This document shows, in pieces, positions 1 through 5,748 of a stretch of DNA of 30,255 bases. The DNA is taken from IMG/VR virus record IMGVR_UViG_3300017917_004106, positions 1 to 30,255 of that record, one strand, 5' to 3'. The translations under genes were made by a program, and so were the position numbers. The notes under the pieces were generated by a model. It worked only from the letters and a program-made list of their open reading frames with translations. It was not told where the DNA came from and did no database searches. This DNA comes from a virus. Positions within the stretch are counted from its first letter, which is position 1. Every line of letters begins with the position of its first letter.

Positions 1-1
1 A

Positions 2-601
2 GATAATGAAAACTATGCAGGTCTGTTACGTTATTGTATTAAGCACAATCATTGGTCTGTTTTTGAGCAGGCATTTATGACACTTGAGATTGAAACCAAT
101 CGTGGTATTGCAGCTCAAATACTTCGTCACAGATCTTTTACATTTCAAGAGTTTTCTCAGCGTTATGCTGATACAAATTTAATCACTGAGCACATTCCTA
201 TTCCAGACCTGCGTCGCCAGGATACAAAGAATCGTCAGAACTCTACAAATGATCTTGGTGATTACGTAAAACTTAAGTTTCAAGCAGAGATTGCTGAACT
301 TTTTGCTCATTCCAATAATCTTTACAAGAGAATGTTGGAAGCAGGAGTGGCTAAAGAATGTGCAAGGTTCGTCCTTCCATTAGCAACACCCACCAGAATC
401 TACATGACAGGATCTGTAAGGTCTTGGATCCATTATATTAATCTAAGGTCTGCTAATGGCACTCAAAAGGAACATATGGACATTGCAGAGGCATGTAAGT
501 GTGTCTTCACTTGCCAGTTCCCTGTTGTATCAGAAGCACTTGAATGGGGTAGAGAAAACTGTCCAGAATGTGTTGATGCACCATCCATTACTCTTGAATA
601 A
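2..601 (+). CDS. thyX: Flavin-dependent thymidylate synthase ThyX (5' truncated by window edge)
   Basis: Makes dTMP from dUMP using FAD, NADPH and methylene-tetrahydrofolate, supplying thymidine for phage DNA synthesis. The reading frame is open from base 2, so the first ATG at 77 is internal and the true start lies upstream of the window. The ThyX signature is clear: RHRSFTFQEFSQRY fits RHRxxSxxxxSxR with Thr at the first Ser position. A second conserved block, RFVLPLATPTRIYMTGSVRS followed by an NLRS..GTQ stretch, matches the usual C-terminal dUMP/FAD-binding region. The gene is followed 28 nt later by the 80-aa small gene and then phoH, so it heads the nucleotide-metabolism and replication block. 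ThyX is common in T4-like cyanophages, whereas T4 itself uses the unrelated Td enzyme. The identification is firm; only the N-terminus is missing. Confidence 0.95.
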   Translation, partial: DNENYAGLLRYCIKHNHWSVFEQAFMTLEIETNRGIAAQILRHRSFTFQEFSQRYADTNLITEHIPIPDLRRQDTKNRQNSTNDLGDYVKLKFQAEIAELFAHSNNLYKRMLEAGVAKECARFVLPLATPTRIYMTGSVRSWIHYINLRSANGTQKEHMDIAEACKCVFTCQFPVVSEALEWGRENCPECVDAPSITLE

Positions 602-618
602 ATATCTTTACATACTAT

Positions 619-624
619 GGAGGA
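619..624 (+). promoter_or_regulatory. Shine-Dalgarno deciding a TTG start
   Basis: GGAGGA lies 5 nt upstream of TTG 630. It is the best ribosome-binding site near this reading frame, and no in-frame ATG downstream would keep the conserved N-terminus. It therefore fixes the start of the 80-aa gene. Confidence 0.75.
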
Positions 625-629
625 ACGAA

Positions 630-872
630 TTGGCAATCTATCCAATTATTCATAAAGAAACAGGTGAGAAAAAAGTAATTGAGATGAGTGTTCATGATAT
701 TACTCAATGGTATGAAAACAATCCTGAGTGGAGGAGGGATTGGTCTGAAGGGTGTGCAAGTCCTGGGGAAGTTGGTGATTGGAAAAATAAACTAATCAGT
801 AAAAATCCAGGTTGGAATGATGTTCTTGAAAAAGCATCTAAAGCTCCAGGTTCACGTGTAACTAAAATCTAA
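630..872 (+). CDS. Conserved small cyanophage protein, 80 aa, TTG start, function unknown
   Basis: The frame has upstream ATGs inside thyX, but the supported start is the TTG at 630: GGAGGA at 619-624 stands 5 nt before it and it lies just after the thyX stop. The 80-residue product begins (M)AIYPIIHKETGEKK and is rich in Trp (QWYENNPEWRRDW, then GEVGDWKNKL, NPGWNDVLEK). It ends in a basic APGSRVTKI tail. The layout, with a short TxP...ETGE opening, a central segment and a GWNDVL..K..PGS end, resembles small FmdB-like phage proteins. It has only one cysteine, so no zinc ribbon can form. Its stop overlaps the phoH start as TAATG, implying translational coupling. I recognise it as a conserved type in T4-like cyanophages but cannot assign a function. 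Confidence 0.8.
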   Translation: MAIYPIIHKETGEKKVIEMSVHDITQWYENNPEWRRDWSEGCASPGEVGDWKNKLISKNPGWNDVLEKASKAPGSRVTKI

Positions 873-1633
873 TGGCAAGAAACAGAAGAAGAAACACAGG
901 CGAAAGTCCTATTGGAATTGGAACAACCGTAAGAAATAAAAAAAAGAGAAAAGCAATTAATGCAGATTCTTTACTTGATATTCAACCATTAACTAAAAAT
1001 CAAACTATTTTGTTTGATGCTTATGATTTAGAAAAGCATCTTTTTATCTATGGTTGTGCTGGTACAGGCAAAACATTTTGTGCATTATACTTAGCTCTTA
1101 AAGATGTTCTTGATGAACTTACTCCATATGACAGAATTGTAATTGTCAGGTCACTTGTTGCAACAAGAGAAATTGGATTTCTTCCTGGAGACCATGAGGA
1201 TAAGTCATCACTTTATCAAATTCCTTATAAGAACATGGTAAAGTACATGTTTGAATGTAATTCTGATGCAGAATTTGAAATGCTTTATGGAAATCTTAAA
1301 GCTCAAGAAACAATTAAATTTTGGAGCACATCATTTATTAGAGGAACCACATTAGATAATTCTATTATTATTGTTGATGAATGTCAGAACTTGAACTTTC
1401 ATGAACTTGATAGTATAATTACAAGGGTTGGTGATAATTCTAAGATTATGTTTTGTGGTGATGCTACACAGTCAGATCTTACAAGAAATAATGAGAGAGA
1501 TGGTATTCTAAACTTTATGAAGATTATTCAAAGAATGCCAGAGTTTGAATCTATTGAGTTTGGTGTTGAAGATATTGTTAGATCTGGTTTGGTTAAGTCC
1601 TACATTGTAAATAAAATAGCAGCAGGATTTTAA
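872..1633 (+). CDS. phoH: PhoH-like P-loop ATPase
   Basis: PhoH-family ATPase of 253 aa. Walker A is GCAGTGKT (residues 61-68) and Walker B is IIIVDECQNL (from 165). An RSLVATRE...GFLPG block lies between them, and FCGDATQSDL (194-203) follows, as in helicase superfamily 1-like PhoH proteins. About 45 basic residues precede the ATPase core. In bacteria PhoH belongs to the phosphate-starvation regulon; in phages its role is unproven, with RNA or DNA remodelling often suggested. It is very widespread in marine phages. It starts on the last base of the upstream gene's stop (TAATG) and its own stop overlaps the nuclease start the same way, so it belongs to one tightly coupled operon. I see no separate promoter or pho box upstream. 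Confidence 0.95.
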   Translation: MARNRRRNTGESPIGIGTTVRNKKKRKAINADSLLDIQPLTKNQTILFDAYDLEKHLFIYGCAGTGKTFCALYLALKDVLDELTPYDRIVIVRSLVATREIGFLPGDHEDKSSLYQIPYKNMVKYMFECNSDAEFEMLYGNLKAQETIKFWSTSFIRGTTLDNSIIIVDECQNLNFHELDSIITRVGDNSKIMFCGDATQSDLTRNNERDGILNFMKIIQRMPEFESIEFGVEDIVRSGLVKSYIVNKIAAGF

Positions 1634-2313
1634 TGTTTAATCATGTTGATATGAATCTTCCCAAACTTGAAAGGGAAGAGATTGATGGAGTAAGATATTA
1701 TAAAATACCTGGGGAGGATAACCTCTCCAGGTTAGTTTCTATTACATCAGTTACAAGTTTCCATAATAGACATATCTTTGAGAACTGGCGAAAGAAGATA
1801 GGTGAAGAGGAAGCAAATAAAATCAATAAACAGGCAACCAGTCGTGGAACTGATATGCATAGTTTGGTTGAGAATTATCTTTACAACATTCCAGAACTTC
1901 CAAAAGTTCAACCATTATCTGAATTTCTTTTTAAAATTGCAAGAAGTCAGATAGATAATATAGATAATATTCATGCACTTGAGAGTTCACTATACAGTAA
2001 AGTTCTGGGAATTGCTGGAACTGTAGATTGTATTGCAGAGTATAATGGTGAACTTGCAATCATAGATTTCAAAACCTCAAAGAAACCAAAACCTAAAGAG
2101 TGGATTGAGCATTATTTTGTTCAGTGTGCTGCTTATGCTTGTATGTTCTATGAGATTACAGGTATTGCTGTCAAAAAATTAGTCATCCTCATGGCATGTG
2201 AAGATGGGGATTGCGTTGTTTATGAGGAGTATGATAAAATGAAGTATATTAGGTTACTTAATGACTACATTAACGAATTTGTTCAATCAAAACTCAAAGA
2301 ATATGGAAGATAA
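1633..2313 (+). CDS. RecB-like PD-(D/E)XK exonuclease
   Basis: A 226-aa nuclease of the RecB/PD-(D/E)XK fold. The visible catalytic pieces are H76 in RGTDMHSLVE, E118 in ALESSLYS, D132 in GTVDCIAE, and D145-F-K147 in IIDFKTSK. The QCAAYA motif (from Q164) supplies the usual QxxxY helix. This order and spacing match RecB-family and Cas4-like single-domain exonucleases. In T4-like cyanophages such a protein is usual in this position, beside phoH, gp33 and gp59, pointing to a role in replication or recombination end processing or in host DNA degradation. It overlaps phoH by one base and gp33 by 11 bases. No Cys cluster for an iron-sulfur site is visible, so a Cas4 proper is unlikely. The physiological substrate cannot be read from the sequence. 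Confidence 0.88.
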   Translation: MFNHVDMNLPKLEREEIDGVRYYKIPGEDNLSRLVSITSVTSFHNRHIFENWRKKIGEEEANKINKQATSRGTDMHSLVENYLYNIPELPKVQPLSEFLFKIARSQIDNIDNIHALESSLYSKVLGIAGTVDCIAEYNGELAIIDFKTSKKPKPKEWIEHYFVQCAAYACMFYEITGIAVKKLVILMACEDGDCVVYEEYDKMKYIRLLNDYINEFVQSKLKEYGR

Positions 2314-2560
2314 ATTAAAAGACGCATTAGATCTCAAGTTCCTGTGCCCAGCAAAGTTTTCACAAATTATAGAAGAACTTGTAAAAACTAATGAGGAAAT
2401 GAATTATATTGATGCTATTGTGCATTACTGCGAAGAGAATAAAATTGAAGTTGATTCAGTTGCTAAACTGATTAGCAAACCCCTCAAAGAAAAACTCAAG
2501 TGTGATGCTATTAACTTAAACTTTTTGAAACGAACATCTAGAGCTAAACTTTTAATATGA
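2303..2560 (+). CDS. 33: gp33-like late promoter transcription accessory protein
   Basis: An 85-aa homologue of T4 gp33, which bridges the host RNA polymerase beta flap and the sliding clamp gp45 to co-activate late transcription. The frame opens earlier (ATG 2261), but that start would bury 53 nt in the nuclease gene. ATG 2303 gives the usual size and an 11-nt overlap. The segment MNYIDAIVHYCEENKIEV, then AKLISKPLKEKLKCDAI, follows the T4 pattern SYLEATTAFLEENSI...AKFI...I..KI..EAI. The C-terminus ends in hydrophobic LLI, consistent with the clamp-binding tail that ends T4 gp33 (LDFLL). The stop overlaps the gp59 start as ATGA. Its presence fits the TATAAATA-like late promoters seen before many structural units in the window. 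Confidence 0.82.
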   Translation: MEDKLKDALDLKFLCPAKFSQIIEELVKTNEEMNYIDAIVHYCEENKIEVDSVAKLISKPLKEKLKCDAINLNFLKRTSRAKLLI

Positions 2561-3147
2561 CCTCATTTGATGCTTATAAAACTTACCTTGCACTCAAGAA
2601 TCATTTTAGTAAACCAAAGTATGATTACTTTAAATATGCAGGTAAGTCCAGAGCATCAGCAGATTCATTCAATAAACGAAAAGATAAGTATTGGTTTGAA
2701 AGAATCAGTAGACAAAAGAATGATGAAGAAATAAAAAACTTTTTTCTTTCTAACTTTGTTGCATTGGATAATCCACAAGCAGTTTGGATTGGACAACTAA
2801 TGCGAGAAGGTGAAGATGCATATCAACAATGGACAAAAAGACAGCAGAGTTTGAAGTATCTTTTCACACAAGAGTCTCAAGATATGTTGTCTGAAGGTAA
2901 CTTGGATGAAGTTCTTGATGCTTCAAAGCAACATCCTACCATCTTGAAAAAATTCCTGAGCGGGAAAATTAGTATAGAAACCTTCACCATTTATGATAAA
3001 ATATTCCTGTTCAGGAATAATTTTGATAAAAAACTTTTAGATCCTGTATGGGAAATAGTGTCACTAAAGATACAGAAGTACTCTCCATTCCTAAATATTG
3101 ATATACAGGATTACAAAAAAATCTTGAGAAATATTGTAGAGGGGTAA
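2557..3147 (+). CDS. 59: gp59 loader of the gp41 DNA helicase
   Basis: A 196-aa counterpart of T4 gp59 (217 aa), which binds fork DNA and gp32 and loads the replicative helicase gp41. The recognisable order is YKTYLALKNHF (T4: YKLYLMIKQHM), KYDYFKYAGKSRAS, SFNKRKDKYWFERIS (T4: AYQKRRDKYFFQKLS), FLSNFVALDNPQAVWIG (T4: FISNLVAN.DAWIG), and a C-terminal helical part with SIETFTIYDKI (T4: SFETFILLDSF). It starts inside the gp33 stop (ATGA) and is followed one base later by the DUF1825-like gene. gp32, its known partner, is two genes downstream, so the helicase-loading and ssDNA-binding functions are clustered. The identification is strong from motif order and context. Confidence 0.93.
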   Translation: MTSFDAYKTYLALKNHFSKPKYDYFKYAGKSRASADSFNKRKDKYWFERISRQKNDEEIKNFFLSNFVALDNPQAVWIGQLMREGEDAYQQWTKRQQSLKYLFTQESQDMLSEGNLDEVLDASKQHPTILKKFLSGKISIETFTIYDKIFLFRNNFDKKLLDPVWEIVSLKIQKYSPFLNIDIQDYKKILRNIVEG

Positions 3148-3148
3148 T

Positions 3149-3481
3149 ATGGCCTTCTTCGATTCAGAAATAGTTCAGAAAGAACTAAAGAGTATTGAGA
3201 AACTTCAAAGGGAACTTACAAGGAGCGTCTTGAGGTTTCCTATTATGTCCAAGGCAGAAAAACTTGAGCATGTGAATTTGCTATCTGAATTATTAGAGAA
3301 ACAAAAAATCCTGTATACAAGATTGAGTTTGTCTGATGACCCCCAAGCAATTGAAAAGAAGAATGAAATTATTGCAGCATCAAAAATGATTGGTTATGGG
3401 GACCCATCAAACATGAATGTGGTGTTTGATAACATGCAAAGAGTAATCCAGAGACTCAAGCGTGAAGCAGAGGTTGACTAA
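3149..3481 (+). CDS. DUF1825-like protein, as found in cyanobacteria
   Basis: A 110-aa protein beginning MAFFDSEIVQKE, which I recognise as the hallmark N-terminus of the cyanobacterial DUF1825 family. The rest is predicted helical and coiled: IEKLQRELTRSV, KAEKLEHVNLLSELLEKQ, then MIGYGDPSNMNVVFDNMQRV, which resembles the family's C-terminal GMTPQQMFDQM-type helix. The function is unknown in both hosts and phages. It sits between gp59 and gp32 in the replication block, and its stop lies inside the terminator hairpin that ends this transcription unit. The shared N-terminus suggests exchange between phage and cyanobacterial host. What it does cannot be read from the sequence; a helical adaptor binding a host protein is only a guess. 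Confidence 0.8.
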   Translation: MAFFDSEIVQKELKSIEKLQRELTRSVLRFPIMSKAEKLEHVNLLSELLEKQKILYTRLSLSDDPQAIEKKNEIIAASKMIGYGDPSNMNVVFDNMQRVIQRLKREAEVD

Positions 3482-3494
3482 GACCTCTTTTTTT
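3469..3494 (+). terminator. Rho-independent terminator ending the thyX-DUF1825 unit
   Basis: AGAGGT (3469-3474) pairs with ACCTCT (3483-3488) around an 8-nt loop, followed by a T run (3488-3494). The stem contains the end of the upstream gene and its stop codon. The loop contains most of the -35 box of the gp32 promoter. Confidence 0.75.
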
Positions 3495-3502
3495 GCTATG
3501 AT
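3474..3502 (+). promoter_or_regulatory. Sigma70-like promoter of gp32 with extended -10
   Basis: TTGACT (3474-3479) is a five-of-six match to the -35 consensus. After exactly 17 nt comes TATGAT (3497-3502), five of six to TATAAT, preceded by TGC, which makes an extended -10 element. The start of transcription is expected near 3509, giving a leader of about 42 nt before gp32. This looks like a host-polymerase (early or middle) promoter rather than a T4-type late one. Confidence 0.75.
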
Positions 3503-3512
3503 GTCTTTGGAT

Positions 3513-3539
3513 AATCAATCCAATTAATCCAACTAATCC
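3513..3539 (+). repeat. Three phased 9-nt direct repeats in the gp32 leader
   Basis: AATCAATCC, AATTAATCC and AACTAATCC follow one another without gaps and run straight into the Shine-Dalgarno GAGG (3540-3543) 7 nt before ATG 3551. The consensus is AAYYAATCC. The stretch contains no G and cannot fold into a stem by itself. T4 gp32 represses its own translation by cooperative binding to an unstructured leader, so this is a candidate autoregulatory operator. The repeats are seen; the role is inferred. Confidence 0.65.
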
Positions 3540-3550
3540 GAGGTAATCTA

Positions 3551-4465
3551 ATGTCTTTTACAGACCTTAAAAAGAAATCTTCTCTTGGTTCTCTTACGTC
3601 CAAACTGGTACAAGAGGTTGAGAAGATGAACTCTACTGGTGGTTCTTCAGATGAACGTCTGTGGAAACCAGAAGTAGACAAAGCAGGAAATGGATTTGCA
3701 GTCATTCGTTTCCTTTCTGCCCCACAAGGGGAAGACCTTCCATGGGCAAAGGTCTATACCCATGCCTTCCAAGGTCCTGGTGGATGGTTTATTGATAACT
3801 GTCTGACCACAATCAATCAGAACTGCCCTGTCTGTGAAGCAAATAGGGAACTGTGGAACACAGGTAGCAAAGCAAATCAAGATATTGTTCGTGATCGTAA
3901 GCGCAAACTGTCTTACTATTCCAACATCTATGTTGTTCAGGATAAATCTCATCCTGAAAATGAAGGAAAAGTATTCCTTTATAAGTATGGTAAGAAAATC
4001 TTTGACAAGATTATGGCTGCTATGAAGCCTGAGTTTGATGATGAAACTCCTATCAATCCTTTTGATTTTTGGGCTGGTGCTAACTTCAAGGTAAAAATTA
4101 CCAAGAAGGATGGTTACTGGAACTATGATAAGTCAAAGTTTGGTAATCCTGAACCACTCTTTGATGATGATGATGCTATGGAAGCAATCTGGAAGAAGAC
4201 ATATTCTCTTGCAGAGTTTACTGATGCAGAGAAGATGAAGACCTATGAACAACTTGATGCTCGTCTGAAAGCTGTTCTTGGTAAGAAGACTGCTGCCCCT
4301 GTTGATGAATCTTTTGATGATGAAGATGAGGATCGTGGACCTGTTCCTACTGCTGAAGAGGTTGTACAGGGAAAGTCTGGTGGAACTCGTACACCAAATC
4401 GTTCATCCAGTTTTGATGATGAAGATGATGCTCTGAGTTACTTCCAGAAGTTGGCTGAGGAATGA
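3551..4465 (+). CDS. 32: gp32 single-stranded DNA-binding protein
   Basis: A 304-aa homologue of T4 gp32 (301 aa), the ssDNA-binding protein of replication and recombination. The basic N-terminus (SFTDLKKKSSLGSLTSKL) corresponds to the cooperativity domain. The zinc site is complete: H71 in VYTHAFQG, C84 in FIDNCLTT, and C92 and C95 in NCPVCEANR, the same arrangement as T4 H64/C77/C87/C90. The OB-fold core continues to about 245 (KVKITKKDGYW, WKKTYSLAEFTD). The C-terminal third is acidic and low in complexity (SFDDEDED, SSFDDEDDALS), as in the T4 protein-interaction tail that contacts gp59 and others. It has its own promoter, a repeat-bearing leader and a strong terminator, so it can be made in excess of its neighbours. 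Confidence 0.97.
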   Translation: MSFTDLKKKSSLGSLTSKLVQEVEKMNSTGGSSDERLWKPEVDKAGNGFAVIRFLSAPQGEDLPWAKVYTHAFQGPGGWFIDNCLTTINQNCPVCEANRELWNTGSKANQDIVRDRKRKLSYYSNIYVVQDKSHPENEGKVFLYKYGKKIFDKIMAAMKPEFDDETPINPFDFWAGANFKVKITKKDGYWNYDKSKFGNPEPLFDDDDAMEAIWKKTYSLAEFTDAEKMKTYEQLDARLKAVLGKKTAAPVDESFDDEDEDRGPVPTAEEVVQGKSGGTRTPNRSSSFDDEDDALSYFQKLAEE

Positions 4466-4472
4466 TTATTGG

Positions 4473-4500
4473 AGGAGAGGAATTATTTCCTCTCCTTTTT
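4473..4500 (+). terminator. Rho-independent terminator after gp32
   Basis: AGGAGAGGAA (4473-4482) pairs over 10 bp with TTCCTCTCCT (4487-4496) around a TTAT loop and runs into five Ts. It starts 8 nt after the gp32 stop and separates the replication block from the fiber genes. Confidence 0.88.
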
Positions 4501-4516
4501 ATTTTAAATGGACAAA

Positions 4517-4523
4517 CTAAATA
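4517..4523 (+). promoter_or_regulatory. Possible T4-type late promoter (CTAAATA)
   Basis: CTAAATA followed by TA lies 22 nt upstream of the ATG of the collagen-like gene, in the only gap between the gp32 terminator and that gene. It differs from TATAAATA at one or two positions. Some promoter is required here because the terminator precedes it. Confidence 0.4.
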
Positions 4524-4544
4524 TAATAAAAGTATCAATTAATA

Positions 4545-5747
4545 ATGTCTAAACAGCAAATATTTCCAGGAAGTTCTCCTAATGATGGAACTGGAGATAC
4601 CTTATATCAAGGGGCTCTTAAAATTAATAGTAATTTTAATGAAATTTATACGACTTTTGGTGATGGTACAAATTTATACAATGTCACTGGACCTCAAGGA
4701 GCAATAGGACCTCAAGGTGCTCAGGGGTCACAAGGGTCACAAGGTTTTCAGGGATCTCAAGGATCTCAAGGATCACAAGGTTTTCAAGGGTCACAAGGTT
4801 CTCAAGGATCGCAAGGACTCCAAGGACCTCAGGGTGCTCAAGGCAATCAAGGATCTCAAGGTATTGTAGGACCTCAAGGTGCTCAAGGTCTTCAGGGGAT
4901 AGTAGGACCTCAGGGTTCTCAAGGAGTTGGTGGTCCACAAGGATTTCTAGGTCCACAAGGATCACAAGGTTTTCAAGGAATTCCTGGATCAAATGGAAGT
5001 AGTACACATCAATGGACTACTACACCTGTAGGAATTCATACACTTTCTAATGTTGGTATTGGGACCACAAATTCAACCAGTGAACTTACAGTAAAAGGTA
5101 ATGTATCAGTTTCTGGTGTCTCTACATTCAGTAATAATTTTAATATTGATAATAGTATTATTGAATTAAGTCATACTGTTGCTGTTAGGAGTGCAGCTTC
5201 TGGAAATCTTACTGCGTATTTTGATGAATCTGGTACAGCAACTTTATTACATGAGAATATTCCCAAATTAATAACAACAAATGAAGGATTAGATATTCTT
5301 GGAACAGCAAGTGTTACTAATAATATTGATGTTTCTGAATTAACAACAACAAGAGATCTTTATGTAACTGGTGTTTCTACATTCACTGGTGCTGTAAGTT
5401 TTGGTACTTCTGTTTATTTTGGTGTTAATACTGGATTTGGAACATTTAGTGCAACATCTGGGATATCTACTGATATAGATACTTTAGTAATTAATACTTC
5501 AAACTTCAAAACTATTGAATATACTTTTCATTTTATGAATGGAAATAATATTCAATCTCAAAAAGTTCTTGTGATGCAAAATGGAACCACTGCATATTCT
5601 CAAGAGTATGCAATAATGTCTGATCCTAATTTAATAGTTTCAATTGGATCTACAATTTCTAGTGGAGTTTTAAAAATACAAGCAACACCTGATCCAGGTA
5701 TATCTGGACTAACAACCTACAGATTCTTAAGAGGAGGACTATTGTAA
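4545..5747 (+). CDS. Collagen-like virion/tail fiber protein
   Basis: A 400-aa structural protein. Residues 1-48 (SPNDGTGDTLYQGALKIN, then NFNEIY..FGDG) form an N-terminal attachment module that I recognise from cyanophage structural proteins. About 35 uninterrupted G-X-Y triplets follow (residues 49-153), mostly GPQ, GSQ, GAQ and GFQ, which should fold as a collagen triple helix. The remainder is beta-rich with fiber motifs NVGIGTTNSTSELTVKGN and two SGVSTF/TGVSTF repeats, and a C-terminal domain ending RFLRGGLL. It is followed one base later by the subtilase gene. Gln at the Y position is typical of prokaryotic or phage collagens, which lack hydroxyproline. It is probably a homotrimeric fiber or whisker. 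The exact place in the virion is not known, and no chaperone domain is visible. Confidence 0.85.
   Translation: MSKQQIFPGSSPNDGTGDTLYQGALKINSNFNEIYTTFGDGTNLYNVTGPQGAIGPQGAQGSQGSQGFQGSQGSQGSQGFQGSQGSQGSQGLQGPQGAQGNQGSQGIVGPQGAQGLQGIVGPQGSQGVGGPQGFLGPQGSQGFQGIPGSNGSSTHQWTTTPVGIHTLSNVGIGTTNSTSELTVKGNVSVSGVSTFSNNFNIDNSIIELSHTVAVRSAASGNLTAYFDESGTATLLHENIPKLITTNEGLDILGTASVTNNIDVSELTTTRDLYVTGVSTFTGAVSFGTSVYFGVNTGFGTFSATSGISTDIDTLVINTSNFKTIEYTFHFMNGNNIQSQKVLVMQNGTTAYSQEYAIMSDPNLIVSIGSTISSGVLKIQATPDPGISGLTTYRFLRGGLL
4689..5005 (+). repeat. Collagen-encoding 9-nt-multiple repeat tract
   Basis: Low-complexity direct repeats of units such as GGATCTCAA, GGTTTTCAA and GGTGCTCAA encode the G-X-Q triplets. 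The near-identical codons make this tract prone to slippage or recombination, so copy number probably varies between relatives. Confidence 0.8.
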
Positions 5748-5748
5748 T

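Noticed and set aside
77-79. ATG 77 as the start of thyX
   Set aside because: The frame is open and conserved-looking from base 2 with no stop, so the gene begins upstream of the window; 77 is internal.
597-606. GAATAAATATC as a late promoter before the 80-aa gene
   Set aside because: It overlaps the thyX stop in coding sequence and lies ahead of early/middle-type genes; likely a chance match.
456-629. Upstream extension of the 80-aa gene into thyX
   Set aside because: It is a shadow of thyX in another frame; the Shine-Dalgarno supports TTG 630.
4684-5007. Minus-strand Leu/Glu-rich ORF opposite the collagen repeats
   Set aside because: A mirror of the repetitive collagen codons; no start signal or family.
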